NCBI GenBank assembly: GCA_900556405.1
Contig: USPB01000096.1
Coordinates: 1 to 7,548 of the forward strand
Reading direction: 5' to 3'
Origin: an uncultured Actinomyces sp.
Lineage (GTDB): Bacteria; Actinomycetota; Actinomycetes; Actinomycetales; Actinomycetaceae
Length of the DNA stretch: 7,548 bases
The notes under the pieces are model-generated. The model was not told the origin of the DNA, did not search any database, and saw only the letters and a program-made list of their open reading frames with translations. This document shows positions 1 through 6,683 of this stretch, one piece after another (position 1 is the first letter of the stretch; every line of letters begins with the position of its first letter). The position numbers and the translations under genes were made by a program.

Positions 1-490
1 GGTAGTACAGGGCGTTCACGTGGTGGGTGGCCGCGTCGATGCTGGCGGCCATGGCCCGGAAGGTCTCGGCAGTGTCGTTGTAGAGGCGACCAACCCGTCC
101 CACAGAGGCCGGGAAGCCGCTGAGGGTCCCGGACAGTCGCATGATCGAGGCGGTGTCATCGTCCGAGCCTGCGGGCAAGCCGTCGGGCCAGTCCGGCACC
201 TCGTAGTTCTCAGGGTCGGGCGCGGTCGAGCCGGCCACGATGGCATCGACCAGCTGGCGGGCCTCCGGGTCGTCGTCGAGCCGCCGACCCATCGCCCACC
301 ACGAACCGAAGATGACATACAGCGGCACACCCAGGAGCGGCCACAGGAAGATCAGCAGCAGCCACGCCGTCGACGTGGAGGCGCGGCGATGCTTGGGGAC
401 GATACCGAGCGCAATGATACGGATGGCGAACTCGAAAGCCCCAAAGAGGAGCCACGCCCACAGCGGCAGTTCAGGATGTGGCGGCAGCAT
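1..490 (-). CDS. cls: Cardiolipin synthase, N-terminal part (cut by window edge)
   Basis: Phospholipase D-superfamily enzyme that makes cardiolipin from phosphatidylglycerol at the cytoplasmic membrane. The minus-strand frame from ATG 490-488 stays open to the edge and gives 163 residues, about a third of the usual ~480-510. Two hydrophobic segments (residues about 10-30 and 41-62) form the PLDc_N module, with the typical link VPKHRRASTSTAWLL and then FLWPLLGVPLYVIFG. Residues 138-163 (NDTAETFRAMAASIDAATHH, then VNALYY) match the start of the first catalytic PLD domain; both HKD motifs would lie beyond the edge. The start lies 4 nt after the stop of the kinase gene, with a weak AGG just upstream, so translation is probably coupled. 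The family call rests on recognising these conserved stretches; the catalytic half is unseen, so activity cannot be judged. Confidence 0.88.
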   Translation of the reverse strand, partial: MLPPHPELPLWAWLLFGAFEFAIRIIALGIVPKHRRASTSTAWLLLIFLWPLLGVPLYVIFGSWWAMGRRLDDDPEARQLVDAIVAGSTAPDPENYEVPDWPDGLPAGSDDDTASIMRLSGTLSGFPASVGRVGRLYNDTAETFRAMAASIDAATHHVNALYY

Positions 491-494
491 ACAC

Positions 495-1088
495 CTATGG
501 TAGCGAGCGCCCCAGATCCTGGTCGGCCCACCGCTGCCAATGCGGCGCGTAAGTCTGCCCGTCGCGCGCGAGCGCCCTGCTGCGTCGTTCGTCCTCGCCG
601 GGGTCGGCGATCCACACGCTGAGGTCGGCTTCGGCGTCGATGGCGCCGCAGCCCTCAATGATCGTCGGGGCGAGGGGGACGCTGATCGTCGCCCCGGTTC
701 TACCGTTCTCCCAGTCCCAGGCCTCGTAGGAGGAGGCACGCCCTCCCCGCAGATCGGAGGCAATTCGACGCGCGATGTGGGCGCCCTCCGCGAGGCCGTC
801 CCAGCCGGGGTACCAGTCGTCAAGGTGCAGGACCTGCCAGCCGTTCACGAGCCGAGCAAGCGCGGCGGCCAGCGTGGACTTGCCGGAGCCGGAGTAGCCG
901 TCGATCGTGACGACCGGGACGCCGGGGCGCGCGCCCGCCTCACCAGACGAGGCCGGGGCCCGCTCCCCCGCCAGGGCACTCAGGCGGGGGGCGAGCTCGC
1001 GGGCGGCCTCATCGGGGCCCATCGTGACGGGGACGGTGACCCGCAGGCCCGCTCCCCCGCTCACGCCTTCCCAGGTTAGGCCGCTCAT
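495..1088 (-). CDS. P-loop kinase of uridine kinase-like fold, substrate unknown
   Basis: Small P-loop NTPase of 197 residues. Walker A is GYSGSGKS at residues 64-71. A strand ending in HLDDWYPGW follows at 88-96, placed like the acidic substrate-site motif of uridine kinase/phosphoribulokinase-type enzymes. A further strand, IIEGCGAID, lies at 143-151, and a C-terminal stretch rich in Arg and Asp (165-190) could form a lid. The start is ATG 1088-1086, overlapping the stop of the ECF fusion gene by 4 nt (ATGA). An upstream in-frame start would add 40 Arg-rich residues that are only a shadow of the neighbouring gene. The cardiolipin synthase gene begins 4 nt after its stop. Family membership suggests phosphorylation of a small hydroxylated compound. 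The position in a TPP-riboswitch transport operon suggests thiamin, HMP or thiazole alcohol as substrate, but that is inference only. Automatic pipelines would probably call it uridine kinase or ATP-binding protein. Confidence 0.85.
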   Translation of the reverse strand: MSGLTWEGVSGGAGLRVTVPVTMGPDEAARELAPRLSALAGERAPASSGEAGARPGVPVVTIDGYSGSGKSTLAAALARLVNGWQVLHLDDWYPGWDGLAEGAHIARRIASDLRGGRASSYEAWDWENGRTGATISVPLAPTIIEGCGAIDAEADLSVWIADPGEDERRSRALARDGQTYAPHWQRWADQDLGRSLP

Positions 1089-3583
1089 CGGCCCACCAGG
1101 GCGAAGGTGCCCGCCATCACGCTGACGGTCAGAGCGATGGCCGGAAGGGCAACGGCGACAATCATGAGGACCGCGTCGGCGGCGCGCAGGCGCGAGACGC
1201 GCGCCCACGTGCGCTTGCCCGCAGCACCGAAGCCACGGGCCTCCATCGTCGTGGCCAGCTTGCCGGAGCGGCGCAGCGCGAACACCAGCAGCGAGAAGGC
1301 GCCGCGCAGGAAGGAACGGATGCGCGAGGCGTCACCCACGCCTCGGGCGCGCCGCGCACGCTCAAGGGCCTTCCAGTCGGCCGCCATCAACGACGTCATG
1401 CGCGCACCCGCGAGCGCGGCGAGGACCGGGCGCGCGGGCAGGTGCAGGATCTGCGCGAGGCCGTCGCCCATGTCGGTGGGGTCGATGCGGTCGAGCAGGG
1501 CGATCGCGGGCATGACGATCGCGCACATGCGCAGGCCGATGCCCAGGGCCAGCCACATGGAGTGGTCCGAAATTGCGGCCGGCCCGAGCTGCCAGTACAC
1601 GGTCCCGCCGGGCGAGGCGTACAGCAGCATGGACAGCGCGCCGAGCGGCGCGGCCAGCAGCAGCGGCGTGGCCTTGAGGAAGAAGCTGCGCGCCGACACG
1701 CCCGACAGGGGCATGAGCGCGAGCTCGAGGGCGAGGGCCACGCCCGCGCTCACCGGGTCGATCGTGATGAGCAGCGGCGTCGTGGCGACCAGGAGGGCGA
1801 GCACGCGGGCGACCGGGTTCGTGCGGGCGAGGAGGCCACGGGCGCCGGGCTTCGTGCCGGTTTGCGTGCCTCGCTGCTCAGGGGTCTGCGCGCCGCGCGC
1901 GGGCGCGGGAGCCGCATTCGTCGCCGACTGTGCACCCTCATCGTGAGCGTGACCGGTGGGGGCGGCCCCGGCCTCGTCCGTGGATTCCGTGGGCACCCCG
2001 ACGCGCGTCCCGACCTGGCCGAGGTCGACGACGCGCTGGCCCATCGCGGCCACGAACGCGGGGTCGTGCGTGATGGAGACCAGGGTGACGCCACGCGCGA
2101 GGGCGCCGCGCAGCAGGCGCACGAGGCCCAGCCACGTGCCGCGATCCTGGCCGAACGTCGGCTCGTCGAGGATCAGCAGCTCGGGGGCGCTGATGAGAGC
2201 GGTCGCCACCGACAGGCGGCGCTTCTCGCCGCCGGACAGCGTCATGGGGTTGGCGCGCGCGAGTGCGGTCAGGCCCAGGGCCTCGAGGTGTTCGTCGACG
2301 AGAGGGGCGATCTCCGCCTCGGTCATGCCGGCGGCGCGCGGGCCGATCGCGAGTTCCTCGGCGACGGTGGAGGCCAGGAACTGGTATTCGGGCTCCTGGA
2401 AGACCATCGACATGCGGCCGAGCAGCTGCTTGCTGGACCACTCGTGGGGGTCGCCTGCGGTGCCGTCGGAGGTCTCGACTTCGACCGAGCCTGAGATGGG
2501 CGGTAGGAGGCCCGCCAGCGTCAGCGCAAAGGTCGATTTTCCAGCGCCGTTAGCACCAACGATGCAGGTGGAGACCCCGCGCTCGATCGTCAGGTCGATG
2601 CCGGATCGCACGGGGGCGGCCTTGTCATAGCCGATCGTCAGGTCGGCGACGCGGGCAATCGGGGCGGCGGTTCGCGCGCCGTTTTCCGCGCTTCCTGCGC
2701 TTTCTGCGCTCTCTTCCGCACCCGCGGACGAGGCCGGGGTGACCTCGGGGGCGGGGCCGACCTCCGCTGCGACGTCGTCGCCGGGCAGCCAGATACCGCG
2801 CTCGCGCAGGGCATCGCCCTGCTGCGTGAGGACCTCGTCGAGCGGACCGTCGGCCACGATCGCGCCGTCCGCGACCACGATGACGCGATCCACGAGCGAG
2901 GCCCACACGTCGACGCGGTGCTCGACGACGACCATGGTCGCGCCCGTGCGCTCGACGACGGTTTCGACGGCGGCACGCACCTCGGCGACGCCGCTCGGGT
3001 CCAGGTTCGCGGTGGGCTCGTCCAAGAGCAGCAGCCCCGGGCCCATCGCCAGAATCGACGCGAGCGCCAGGCGCTGCTTCTGCCCGCCCGACAGCTCCGT
3101 CGTCGAATGATCCAGGGGGACGCTCAGGCCCACGGCCGCGAGTGATTCCTCCACGCGCGGCCAGATCTCCTCGCGAGGAATCCCCAGGTTTTCCATGCCG
3201 AAGGCCACGTCGTCGCCCACGCGGGCGAGGACCACCTGGGCCTCGGGATCCTGCATGAGCAGGCCCACGCGGCCCCTGGCCTCGGCCGGGGCGACGCCGT
3301 CCACGGTGAGCGTGCCGGTGGCCTCGCCCTCCTCGGCGCCGCCCAGCAGGCCAGCCAAGCCGCCCATGAGCGTCGACTTGCCCGACCCGGACGGGCCCAA
3401 CACGAGCACGCGCTCGCCCGGCGCGATATCGAGATCAACGCCCGACAGCGCGGCGTTCTTGCGCCCGGCGTGACGCCATCCCCAGTCGCGCGCGCACACG
3501 CGCGCGCCCGCCCCCTCACCCAGCGGCACCTGGCCGTCCGGGGAGGAAACGGGGCTCGAGGAGGCGGAGTGGGCCTCGTCCAT
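1085..3583 (-). CDS. ECF transporter fusion: ATPase A, ATPase A' and transmembrane T component
   Basis: One 832-residue chain carrying the whole energy-coupling module of an ECF vitamin importer. ATPase 1 has Walker A GPSGSGKST (63-71), Q-loop MQDPEAQ (110-116), signature LSGGQKQR (164-171), Walker B LLLLDEP (184-190) and switch His 222. A Ser/Glu/Ala-rich linker (about 278-305) leads to ATPase 2: Walker A GANGAGKS (343-350), Q-loop QEPEYQ (396-401), signature LSGGEKRR (449-456), Walker B LLILDEP (469-475), switch His 506. A second loose linker (about 530-585) leads to a hydrophobic EcfT domain (585-832), which keeps both coupling-helix motifs, ARG at 746-748 and EARGF at 781-785. All catalytic motifs look intact. 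B. subtilis YkoD is a double ATPase with YkoC as separate T protein; here they are joined. The start is uncertain: ATG 3583 lies 10 nt after the ykoE stop without a clear Shine-Dalgarno; GTG 3607 (GGAG 3 nt upstream) and TTG 3628 are alternatives. Confidence 0.93.
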   Translation of the reverse strand: MDEAHSASSSPVSSPDGQVPLGEGAGARVCARDWGWRHAGRKNAALSGVDLDIAPGERVLVLGPSGSGKSTLMGGLAGLLGGAEEGEATGTLTVDGVAPAEARGRVGLLMQDPEAQVVLARVGDDVAFGMENLGIPREEIWPRVEESLAAVGLSVPLDHSTTELSGGQKQRLALASILAMGPGLLLLDEPTANLDPSGVAEVRAAVETVVERTGATMVVVEHRVDVWASLVDRVIVVADGAIVADGPLDEVLTQQGDALRERGIWLPGDDVAAEVGPAPEVTPASSAGAEESAESAGSAENGARTAAPIARVADLTIGYDKAAPVRSGIDLTIERGVSTCIVGANGAGKSTFALTLAGLLPPISGSVEVETSDGTAGDPHEWSSKQLLGRMSMVFQEPEYQFLASTVAEELAIGPRAAGMTEAEIAPLVDEHLEALGLTALARANPMTLSGGEKRRLSVATALISAPELLILDEPTFGQDRGTWLGLVRLLRGALARGVTLVSITHDPAFVAAMGQRVVDLGQVGTRVGVPTESTDEAGAAPTGHAHDEGAQSATNAAPAPARGAQTPEQRGTQTGTKPGARGLLARTNPVARVLALLVATTPLLITIDPVSAGVALALELALMPLSGVSARSFFLKATPLLLAAPLGALSMLLYASPGGTVYWQLGPAAISDHSMWLALGIGLRMCAIVMPAIALLDRIDPTDMGDGLAQILHLPARPVLAALAGARMTSLMAADWKALERARRARGVGDASRIRSFLRGAFSLLVFALRRSGKLATTMEARGFGAAGKRTWARVSRLRAADAVLMIVAVALPAIALTVSVMAGTFALVGR

Positions 3584-3593
3584 GGATCGGGAA

Positions 3594-4193
3594 TCAGACA
3601 AGCTCACGCGCTCCGCGTCCCGAAGCAAAGCGGTCGAGCGCGCCCGTCTTCGCGAGCGCGCTCGTCAGCGCCCACGCGAGCAAGCCCGCCAAGACGACGC
3701 CCGACAGCGCGCCACACACCAGGTAGATCGCGTTGTACAGAACGCCCTTTTCGAGGTGACCGGCGATGAAAAGCTCCAGGACCCACTCGAAAGCGAAGGA
3801 CACGGCGCCCGCAGCGGAGACGATCACCGCGTTGAAGCGACGGTAGGCGACCACGGCGAAGACGACCTCGGCACCGATGCCCTGCGCGAGGCCCGAGTAG
3901 ATGGTCTCGACGGCCCACTGGGACCCCAGAGCCATGGAGACGGTCGCGGCCATGAGCTCAACAAAGAACGCGGCGCCGGGCTTGCGGATAACGTAGCCGC
4001 CGAGCGTGCCGCCCAGCAGCCAGACACCCGTCACCAGGCCACCCAGGCCGGGGGCAACGGCCTTCAGGACCTCGTAGCCCGCACCGCCCACCTGGTTCCA
4101 AACGACGAAAATGAGGCCGCATGCGACGCCCAGGACGGCGGCGGTGACGATGTCAATGACCCTCCAGCGGAGGGACGGAGCAGTGGATGCCAT
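3594..4193 (-). CDS. ykoE: ECF transporter S component, YkoE family (thiamin/HMP uptake)
   Basis: Integral membrane substrate-binding protein of 199 residues that captures a thiamin-pathway compound and docks on the ECF module encoded next to it. About six hydrophobic segments are visible (roughly 12-33, 45-67, 74-90, 103-118, 121-145 and 151-180). Features typical of YkoE include an early Trp in FVVWNQVGG (29-37), the motif RKPGAAFFVEL (70-80), and GLAQGIGAEVVFA (101-113) followed by YRRF. The length fits the family. The start ATG 4193-4191 has a good Shine-Dalgarno (AAGGGAG) 9 nt upstream and lies about 30 nt after a TPP riboswitch, so expression should fall when TPP is plentiful. The gene ends about 10 nt before, or overlaps, the start of the ECF fusion, forming a YkoE-YkoDC system. 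Family knowledge allows thiamin or its pyrimidine precursor HMP as substrate; the sequence alone does not decide between them. Confidence 0.92.
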   Translation of the reverse strand: MASTAPSLRWRVIDIVTAAVLGVACGLIFVVWNQVGGAGYEVLKAVAPGLGGLVTGVWLLGGTLGGYVIRKPGAAFFVELMAATVSMALGSQWAVETIYSGLAQGIGAEVVFAVVAYRRFNAVIVSAAGAVSFAFEWVLELFIAGHLEKGVLYNAIYLVCGALSGVVLAGLLAWALTSALAKTGALDRFASGRGARELV

Positions 4194-4202
4194 GCGAAAA
4201 TA

Positions 4203-4210
4203 CTCCCTTC
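4203..4210 (-). promoter_or_regulatory. Ribosome binding site of ykoE, possibly riboswitch-controlled
   Basis: The minus strand reads GAAGGGAG here, 9 nt before ATG 4193. The CACGA just upstream (4213-4209) can pair with TCGTG (4230-4226), which is also used by the 3' strand of riboswitch stem P1. Part of the site (GGGAG) can also pair with UUCCC beside P1. Occlusion or release of this site by the aptamer is therefore possible; no run of Us indicating transcription termination is seen. Confidence 0.6.
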
Positions 4211-4223
4211 GTGTTGCACGGCG

Positions 4224-4318
4224 GCCACGAGGGAAGAGCCTTCCTACGCCGGTATGATCCGGATCAGGTTCTACGGTCGGGGGTGGTCCCCTCTCAGCTC
4301 GCGTCGAGCTCCCGTGGC
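4224..4318 (-). ncRNA. TPP riboswitch (THI element)
   Basis: On the minus strand the leader of ykoE contains the conserved blocks of the thiamin pyrophosphate aptamer: CTGAGAGG (4297-4290), ACCTGATCCGGATCATACC (4269-4251) and the closing GGCGTAGGAA (4250-4241). The outer stem P1 closes well, GCCACG (4318-4313) pairing with CGTGGC (4229-4224). It lies between the stop of the permease gene (4354) and the ykoE Shine-Dalgarno. TPP binding should lower expression of the importer and of the genes translated from the same message. There is no clear terminator hairpin with a U-run after the aptamer, so control of translation initiation is the likelier mode, as expected for many high-GC actinobacteria. 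Confidence 0.96.
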
Positions 4319-4353
4319 ACGTTGGTGAGCATAGTCACTTAGTATTCGTCGCG

Positions 4354-5823
4354 CTACTCATGCAGGTGAGGGCCCTGATGGGGTCCCTCGCCAGTACCGC
4401 CGTCACCGAGGACGCCGCGCGACGCCCGGCGCAACAGGAAGTGACGGTTCGCGAACGCCGCGCCCACAATGAACACGATCCAAATGAGGGAATAGACGAG
4501 GCCGGGGCGGGTATCGTCCCACATCGCCAGAATGATGCCCATGCAGCCCATGAACGCCAGGACGACCCACGCGCTGACCGCGCCGCCGGGGGCCTTGAAC
4601 TTCGAGGCCTCGTGCAGCTCCGGGTGCTTGTGGAGGTACACCAGGTAGGACACGACAATGACCACCCACACGCCCATGAACAGCGTCGCCGACACGGAGG
4701 TCACCAGCGTGAACGCTGCGGAAATCGAGCCACCCATGCCCATGATGACGATGCCCGACAGCAGGCACACGCACGACAGGAACAGTGCGTTGAGGGGCAC
4801 GTGGTGGCTGGAGAGGCGGGCAAAGATGCCGGGTGCCTGCTCCTGACGCGCCAGGCCGTAGAGCATGCGCGACGTGGAGTAGATGCCGGAATTCGCGCTG
4901 GAGGCGGCCGAGGAGAGGACCACGAGGTTGACGATCGTCGCCGCTGCGCCCAGGCCGGTCAGCGAGAACATCGTGACGAAGGGTGATTTCTCGGGGCTCA
5001 CCTGATCCCAGGGCGTCACCATCATGATGGCCGCGAGCGCCGCCACGTAGAAGAGCATGATGCGCACGGGGATGGAGTTGACGGCCTTCGGCAGGGTGTT
5101 GTCCGGATCGTCGGTCTCGGCGACGGTCGTACCCACCATCTCGATGCCGATAAAGGCGAAGAGGGCGATCTGGAAGCCGCCGAGGAAGCCTGTGAATCCG
5201 GTCGGGAAGAAGCCGCCGTGGCTCCACAGGTTCGAGACCGCGGCCGCGGTTCCCTCGGTATCGACGGTGCCCATCGCAACCATGGCGAAACCGACGATGA
5301 CCAGCGCAATGATCGCGACGATCTTAATGAGCGCGAACCAGAATTCCGTCTCGCCGAAGGCCTTGACCGTCATCGCGTTGAGGGCGAAGAGCAGCAGGGT
5401 CGTCGCGCCGATGGGAACCCACGCAGGCAAGTCCGGCCACCAGAAGTGCGTGTAGCCAGTGATCGCAATCATGTCCGCGACGCCGGTGACCACCCAGCAC
5501 GCCCAATAGGTCCACCCGGTGACGAAACCGGCCCACGGGCCGATCAGGTCGCGCGCTATGTCCGCGAAGGTCGCGTACTTGTGGTTGGAGAGCAGCAGCT
5601 CACCCAGTGTGCGCATGAACAGGAAGAGGACCGCGCCGATGATCATGTACACCAGCAGGATCGAGGGGCCCGCGACGGAAATCGTCTTACCCGAGCCCAT
5701 GAACAGGCCCGTACCGATCGCGCCACCAATGGCAATCAGCTGAATGTGGCGGTTTTTCAGCGTGCGCTGAAGCTTTTCGCCGCCCTGCTGGTGGTCGCCG
5801 TGTTCGACTTTCTCACTGGTCAT
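4354..5823 (-). CDS. cycA: CycA-like D-serine/D-alanine/glycine permease (APC family)
   Basis: Proton-coupled amino-acid importer of 489 residues in the cytoplasmic membrane, with about twelve hydrophobic segments. The N-terminal stretch TLKNRHIQLIAIGGAIGTGL (21-40) followed by FMGSGKTISVAGPSI is the TM1 signature of the amino-acid transporter family. Later blocks such as GPWAGFVTGWTYWACWVVTG (95-114), GFQIALFAFIGIEMVGTT (216-233), SIPVRI (250-255), SSAASSANSG (304-313) and VSYLVYLHKHPELHE (391-405) closely follow E. coli CycA, better than GABA or aromatic permeases. The start ATG 5823-5821 has AAGGA 6 nt upstream; a longer in-frame reading to 5952 would add 43 polar residues unlike the family. 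The gene stops 36 nt before the riboswitch of the thiamin operon, with no clear terminator between, so some read-through is possible. It is divergent from the DUF2218 gene. Substrate is inferred from similarity only. Confidence 0.9.
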   Translation of the reverse strand: MTSEKVEHGDHQQGGEKLQRTLKNRHIQLIAIGGAIGTGLFMGSGKTISVAGPSILLVYMIIGAVLFLFMRTLGELLLSNHKYATFADIARDLIGPWAGFVTGWTYWACWVVTGVADMIAITGYTHFWWPDLPAWVPIGATTLLLFALNAMTVKAFGETEFWFALIKIVAIIALVIVGFAMVAMGTVDTEGTAAAVSNLWSHGGFFPTGFTGFLGGFQIALFAFIGIEMVGTTVAETDDPDNTLPKAVNSIPVRIMLFYVAALAAIMMVTPWDQVSPEKSPFVTMFSLTGLGAAATIVNLVVLSSAASSANSGIYSTSRMLYGLARQEQAPGIFARLSSHHVPLNALFLSCVCLLSGIVIMGMGGSISAAFTLVTSVSATLFMGVWVVIVVSYLVYLHKHPELHEASKFKAPGGAVSAWVVLAFMGCMGIILAMWDDTRPGLVYSLIWIVFIVGAAFANRHFLLRRASRGVLGDGGTGEGPHQGPHLHE

Positions 5824-5986
5824 CGTTGTTCCTTCTGCCTGCTCCCGCCCCACCTGGGACGTTTTGCGCGGTCTTTGCACGCTCTCGCGAAGCGCTTGAC
5901 TCTCCAACGCTACCGCACGGGCACGCTCATGACCGAATCTAGATCCCCACATGGCAGAAGGGGCGCATTCAAGTTAGGTTTACCTT
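5824..5986. other. Divergent intergenic region
   Basis: These 163 bp separate the permease (minus) from the DUF2218 gene (plus) and should hold both promoters. The plus-side promoter is described separately. For the permease, TAGATT (minus strand, about 5944-5939) and TAGCGT (near 5912-5907) resemble -10 elements, but neither has a convincing -35 partner, so I do not call one. The permease Shine-Dalgarno AAGGA lies 6 nt before its start. Confidence 0.5.
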
Positions 5987-5987
5987 A
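5951..5987 (+). promoter_or_regulatory. Likely leaderless promoter with overlapping palindromic operator
   Basis: TAGGTT (5975-5980) fits the TANNNT form of an actinobacterial -10 element and sits 7-12 nt before ATG 5987, the distance expected when transcription starts at the start codon. ATGGCA (5951-5956) matches four of six positions of TTGACA at an 18-bp spacing. The -10 lies inside TTAGGTTTACCTTA (5974-5987), whose core AGGTTTACCT is an inverted repeat. The half sites resemble those of DtxR/IdeR iron boxes, but the spacing is about 5 bp shorter than the usual 19-bp box, so the regulator is uncertain. Confidence 0.5.
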
Positions 5988-6583
5988 TGACGCAGAATTC
6001 GACGCCTTCGACGGGCCACACCGAGGTGCCCGCAGGCGCCCACTCCCCCGCTTCCTCCCCGAGCGCCTCGACCCCAGCCTCGGCGCACGCCGCGCCCGAC
6101 CCATCGACAGCCCCGGCCTCGTACCCCCTGATCTCCGTGGCCACGATTCCGACCGAGCGGGCGGCGCGCTACGGCAAGCAGCTCGTCAGCCACATGGGCC
6201 ACAAGATCACGGGCTTCTGGGACGAAGATGCGAGCAGCGGATACCTGCTGTTCGACCGCGAGGGCCCGGTCCTGGGGCGCTTCGACGTCGTCGCGTCGGC
6301 ATCTGATCTGAGGCTTGAGCTGCGCACGGAGCCCGAGCGCGCCGATCGCCTCGAATTCATCGTCGGCATCCACCTGGCTCGCTTCGGCGCGCGCGATAGC
6401 CTCGCCGTCGTGTGGGAACGCACCGACGGCAGCGACGGTTCGACGCAGGGCCCCCTCACCCCCGAAGAGGTCGAGGCGCGCGCCCGCGCCAAGAAGGCCG
6501 CCCGCGAGGCGGAGCGTGAGGCGGCGGCGCAAGAGGCGGCGGAGCGCGAGGCGGCTGAAAGTGAGGCCGGGCACGCGGAGTAG
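5987..6583 (+). CDS. DUF2218 domain protein with disordered N-terminus and charged C-terminal helix
   Basis: A 198-residue, probably cytoplasmic protein without a signal peptide or membrane segment. Residues 1-46 are Ser/Pro/Ala-rich and probably disordered. Residues about 48-145 form a DUF2218 domain: ISVATIPTERAARYGKQLVS (49-68), then HMGHK, the acidic GRFDVV strand (97-102), LRLELRTEPE (108-117), IVGIHLARFGARD (125-137) and LAVVW (139-143). Residues 158-190 are Glu/Ala/Arg-rich and should form one long charged helix or coiled coil, an addition to the usual compact domain of about 95 residues. The start is fixed by an in-frame TAG at 5975-5977; there is no Shine-Dalgarno, so leaderless translation is likely. 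The domain has no established biochemical role. In other actinobacteria it often lies near siderophore or iron genes (general knowledge), which would fit the iron-box-like element at its start. It converges on the partial gene at the right edge. Confidence 0.88.
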   Translation: MTQNSTPSTGHTEVPAGAHSPASSPSASTPASAHAAPDPSTAPASYPLISVATIPTERAARYGKQLVSHMGHKITGFWDEDASSGYLLFDREGPVLGRFDVVASASDLRLELRTEPERADRLEFIVGIHLARFGARDSLAVVWERTDGSDGSTQGPLTPEEVEARARAKKAAREAEREAAAQEAAEREAAESEAGHAE

Positions 6584-6676
6584 CCGCGGCACTCACGGCG
6601 AACTAGGCGCGGTGCGGCGGGTGTGCAGGGCATGCCAGCACACGGCATCCGAGCACGCAACAGAGTAGCCGCGGCA
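6578..6676 (+). repeat. 14-bp direct repeat flanking the end of the DUF2218 gene
   Basis: GAGTAGCCGCGGCA occurs at 6578-6591, where it contains the TAG stop of the DUF2218 gene, and again at 6663-6676, exactly 85 bp downstream. The short context GCACGC precedes both copies with slightly different spacing. The repeat may mark an insertion or local duplication of 85 bp just after the gene. Confidence 0.7.
6621..6643 (+). terminator. Stem-loop after the DUF2218 gene, possible terminator
   Basis: GTGTGC (6621-6626) pairs with GCACAC (6638-6643), and GGC/GCC inside can extend the stem, about 40 nt after the stop codon. No run of Ts follows, so this is at best an I-shaped actinobacterial-type terminator or a transcript-end stabiliser. 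Confidence 0.3.
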
Positions 6677-6683
6677 GGCCCAT

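Noticed and set aside
20..622. Plus-strand 200-codon open frame at the left end
   Set aside because: It is antisense to the cardiolipin synthase and kinase genes, whose protein motifs are clear.
1089..1208. Upstream extension of the kinase gene
   Set aside because: The extra 40 residues are Arg-rich and merely out-of-frame reading of the EcfT coding end; ATG 1088 gives the classic 4-nt overlap.
1442..2494. Plus-strand 350-codon open frame
   Set aside because: It is antisense to the ECF fusion, whose ATPase motifs are unmistakable; its composition is Gly/Arg/Gln/His-rich with no domain.
3582..4328. Plus-strand open frame over ykoE and the riboswitch
   Set aside because: It is antisense to a coherent membrane protein gene and to the TPP aptamer.
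5974..5987. A canonical DtxR/IdeR iron box
   Set aside because: Half sites are similar, but the 19-bp consensus spacing is not met, so only a palindromic operator is claimed.
5218..6306. Plus-strand 362-codon open frame
   Set aside because: It lies mostly antisense to the well-supported permease and then out of frame with the DUF2218 gene; its composition is the usual Arg/Asp-rich shadow of a GC-rich gene.
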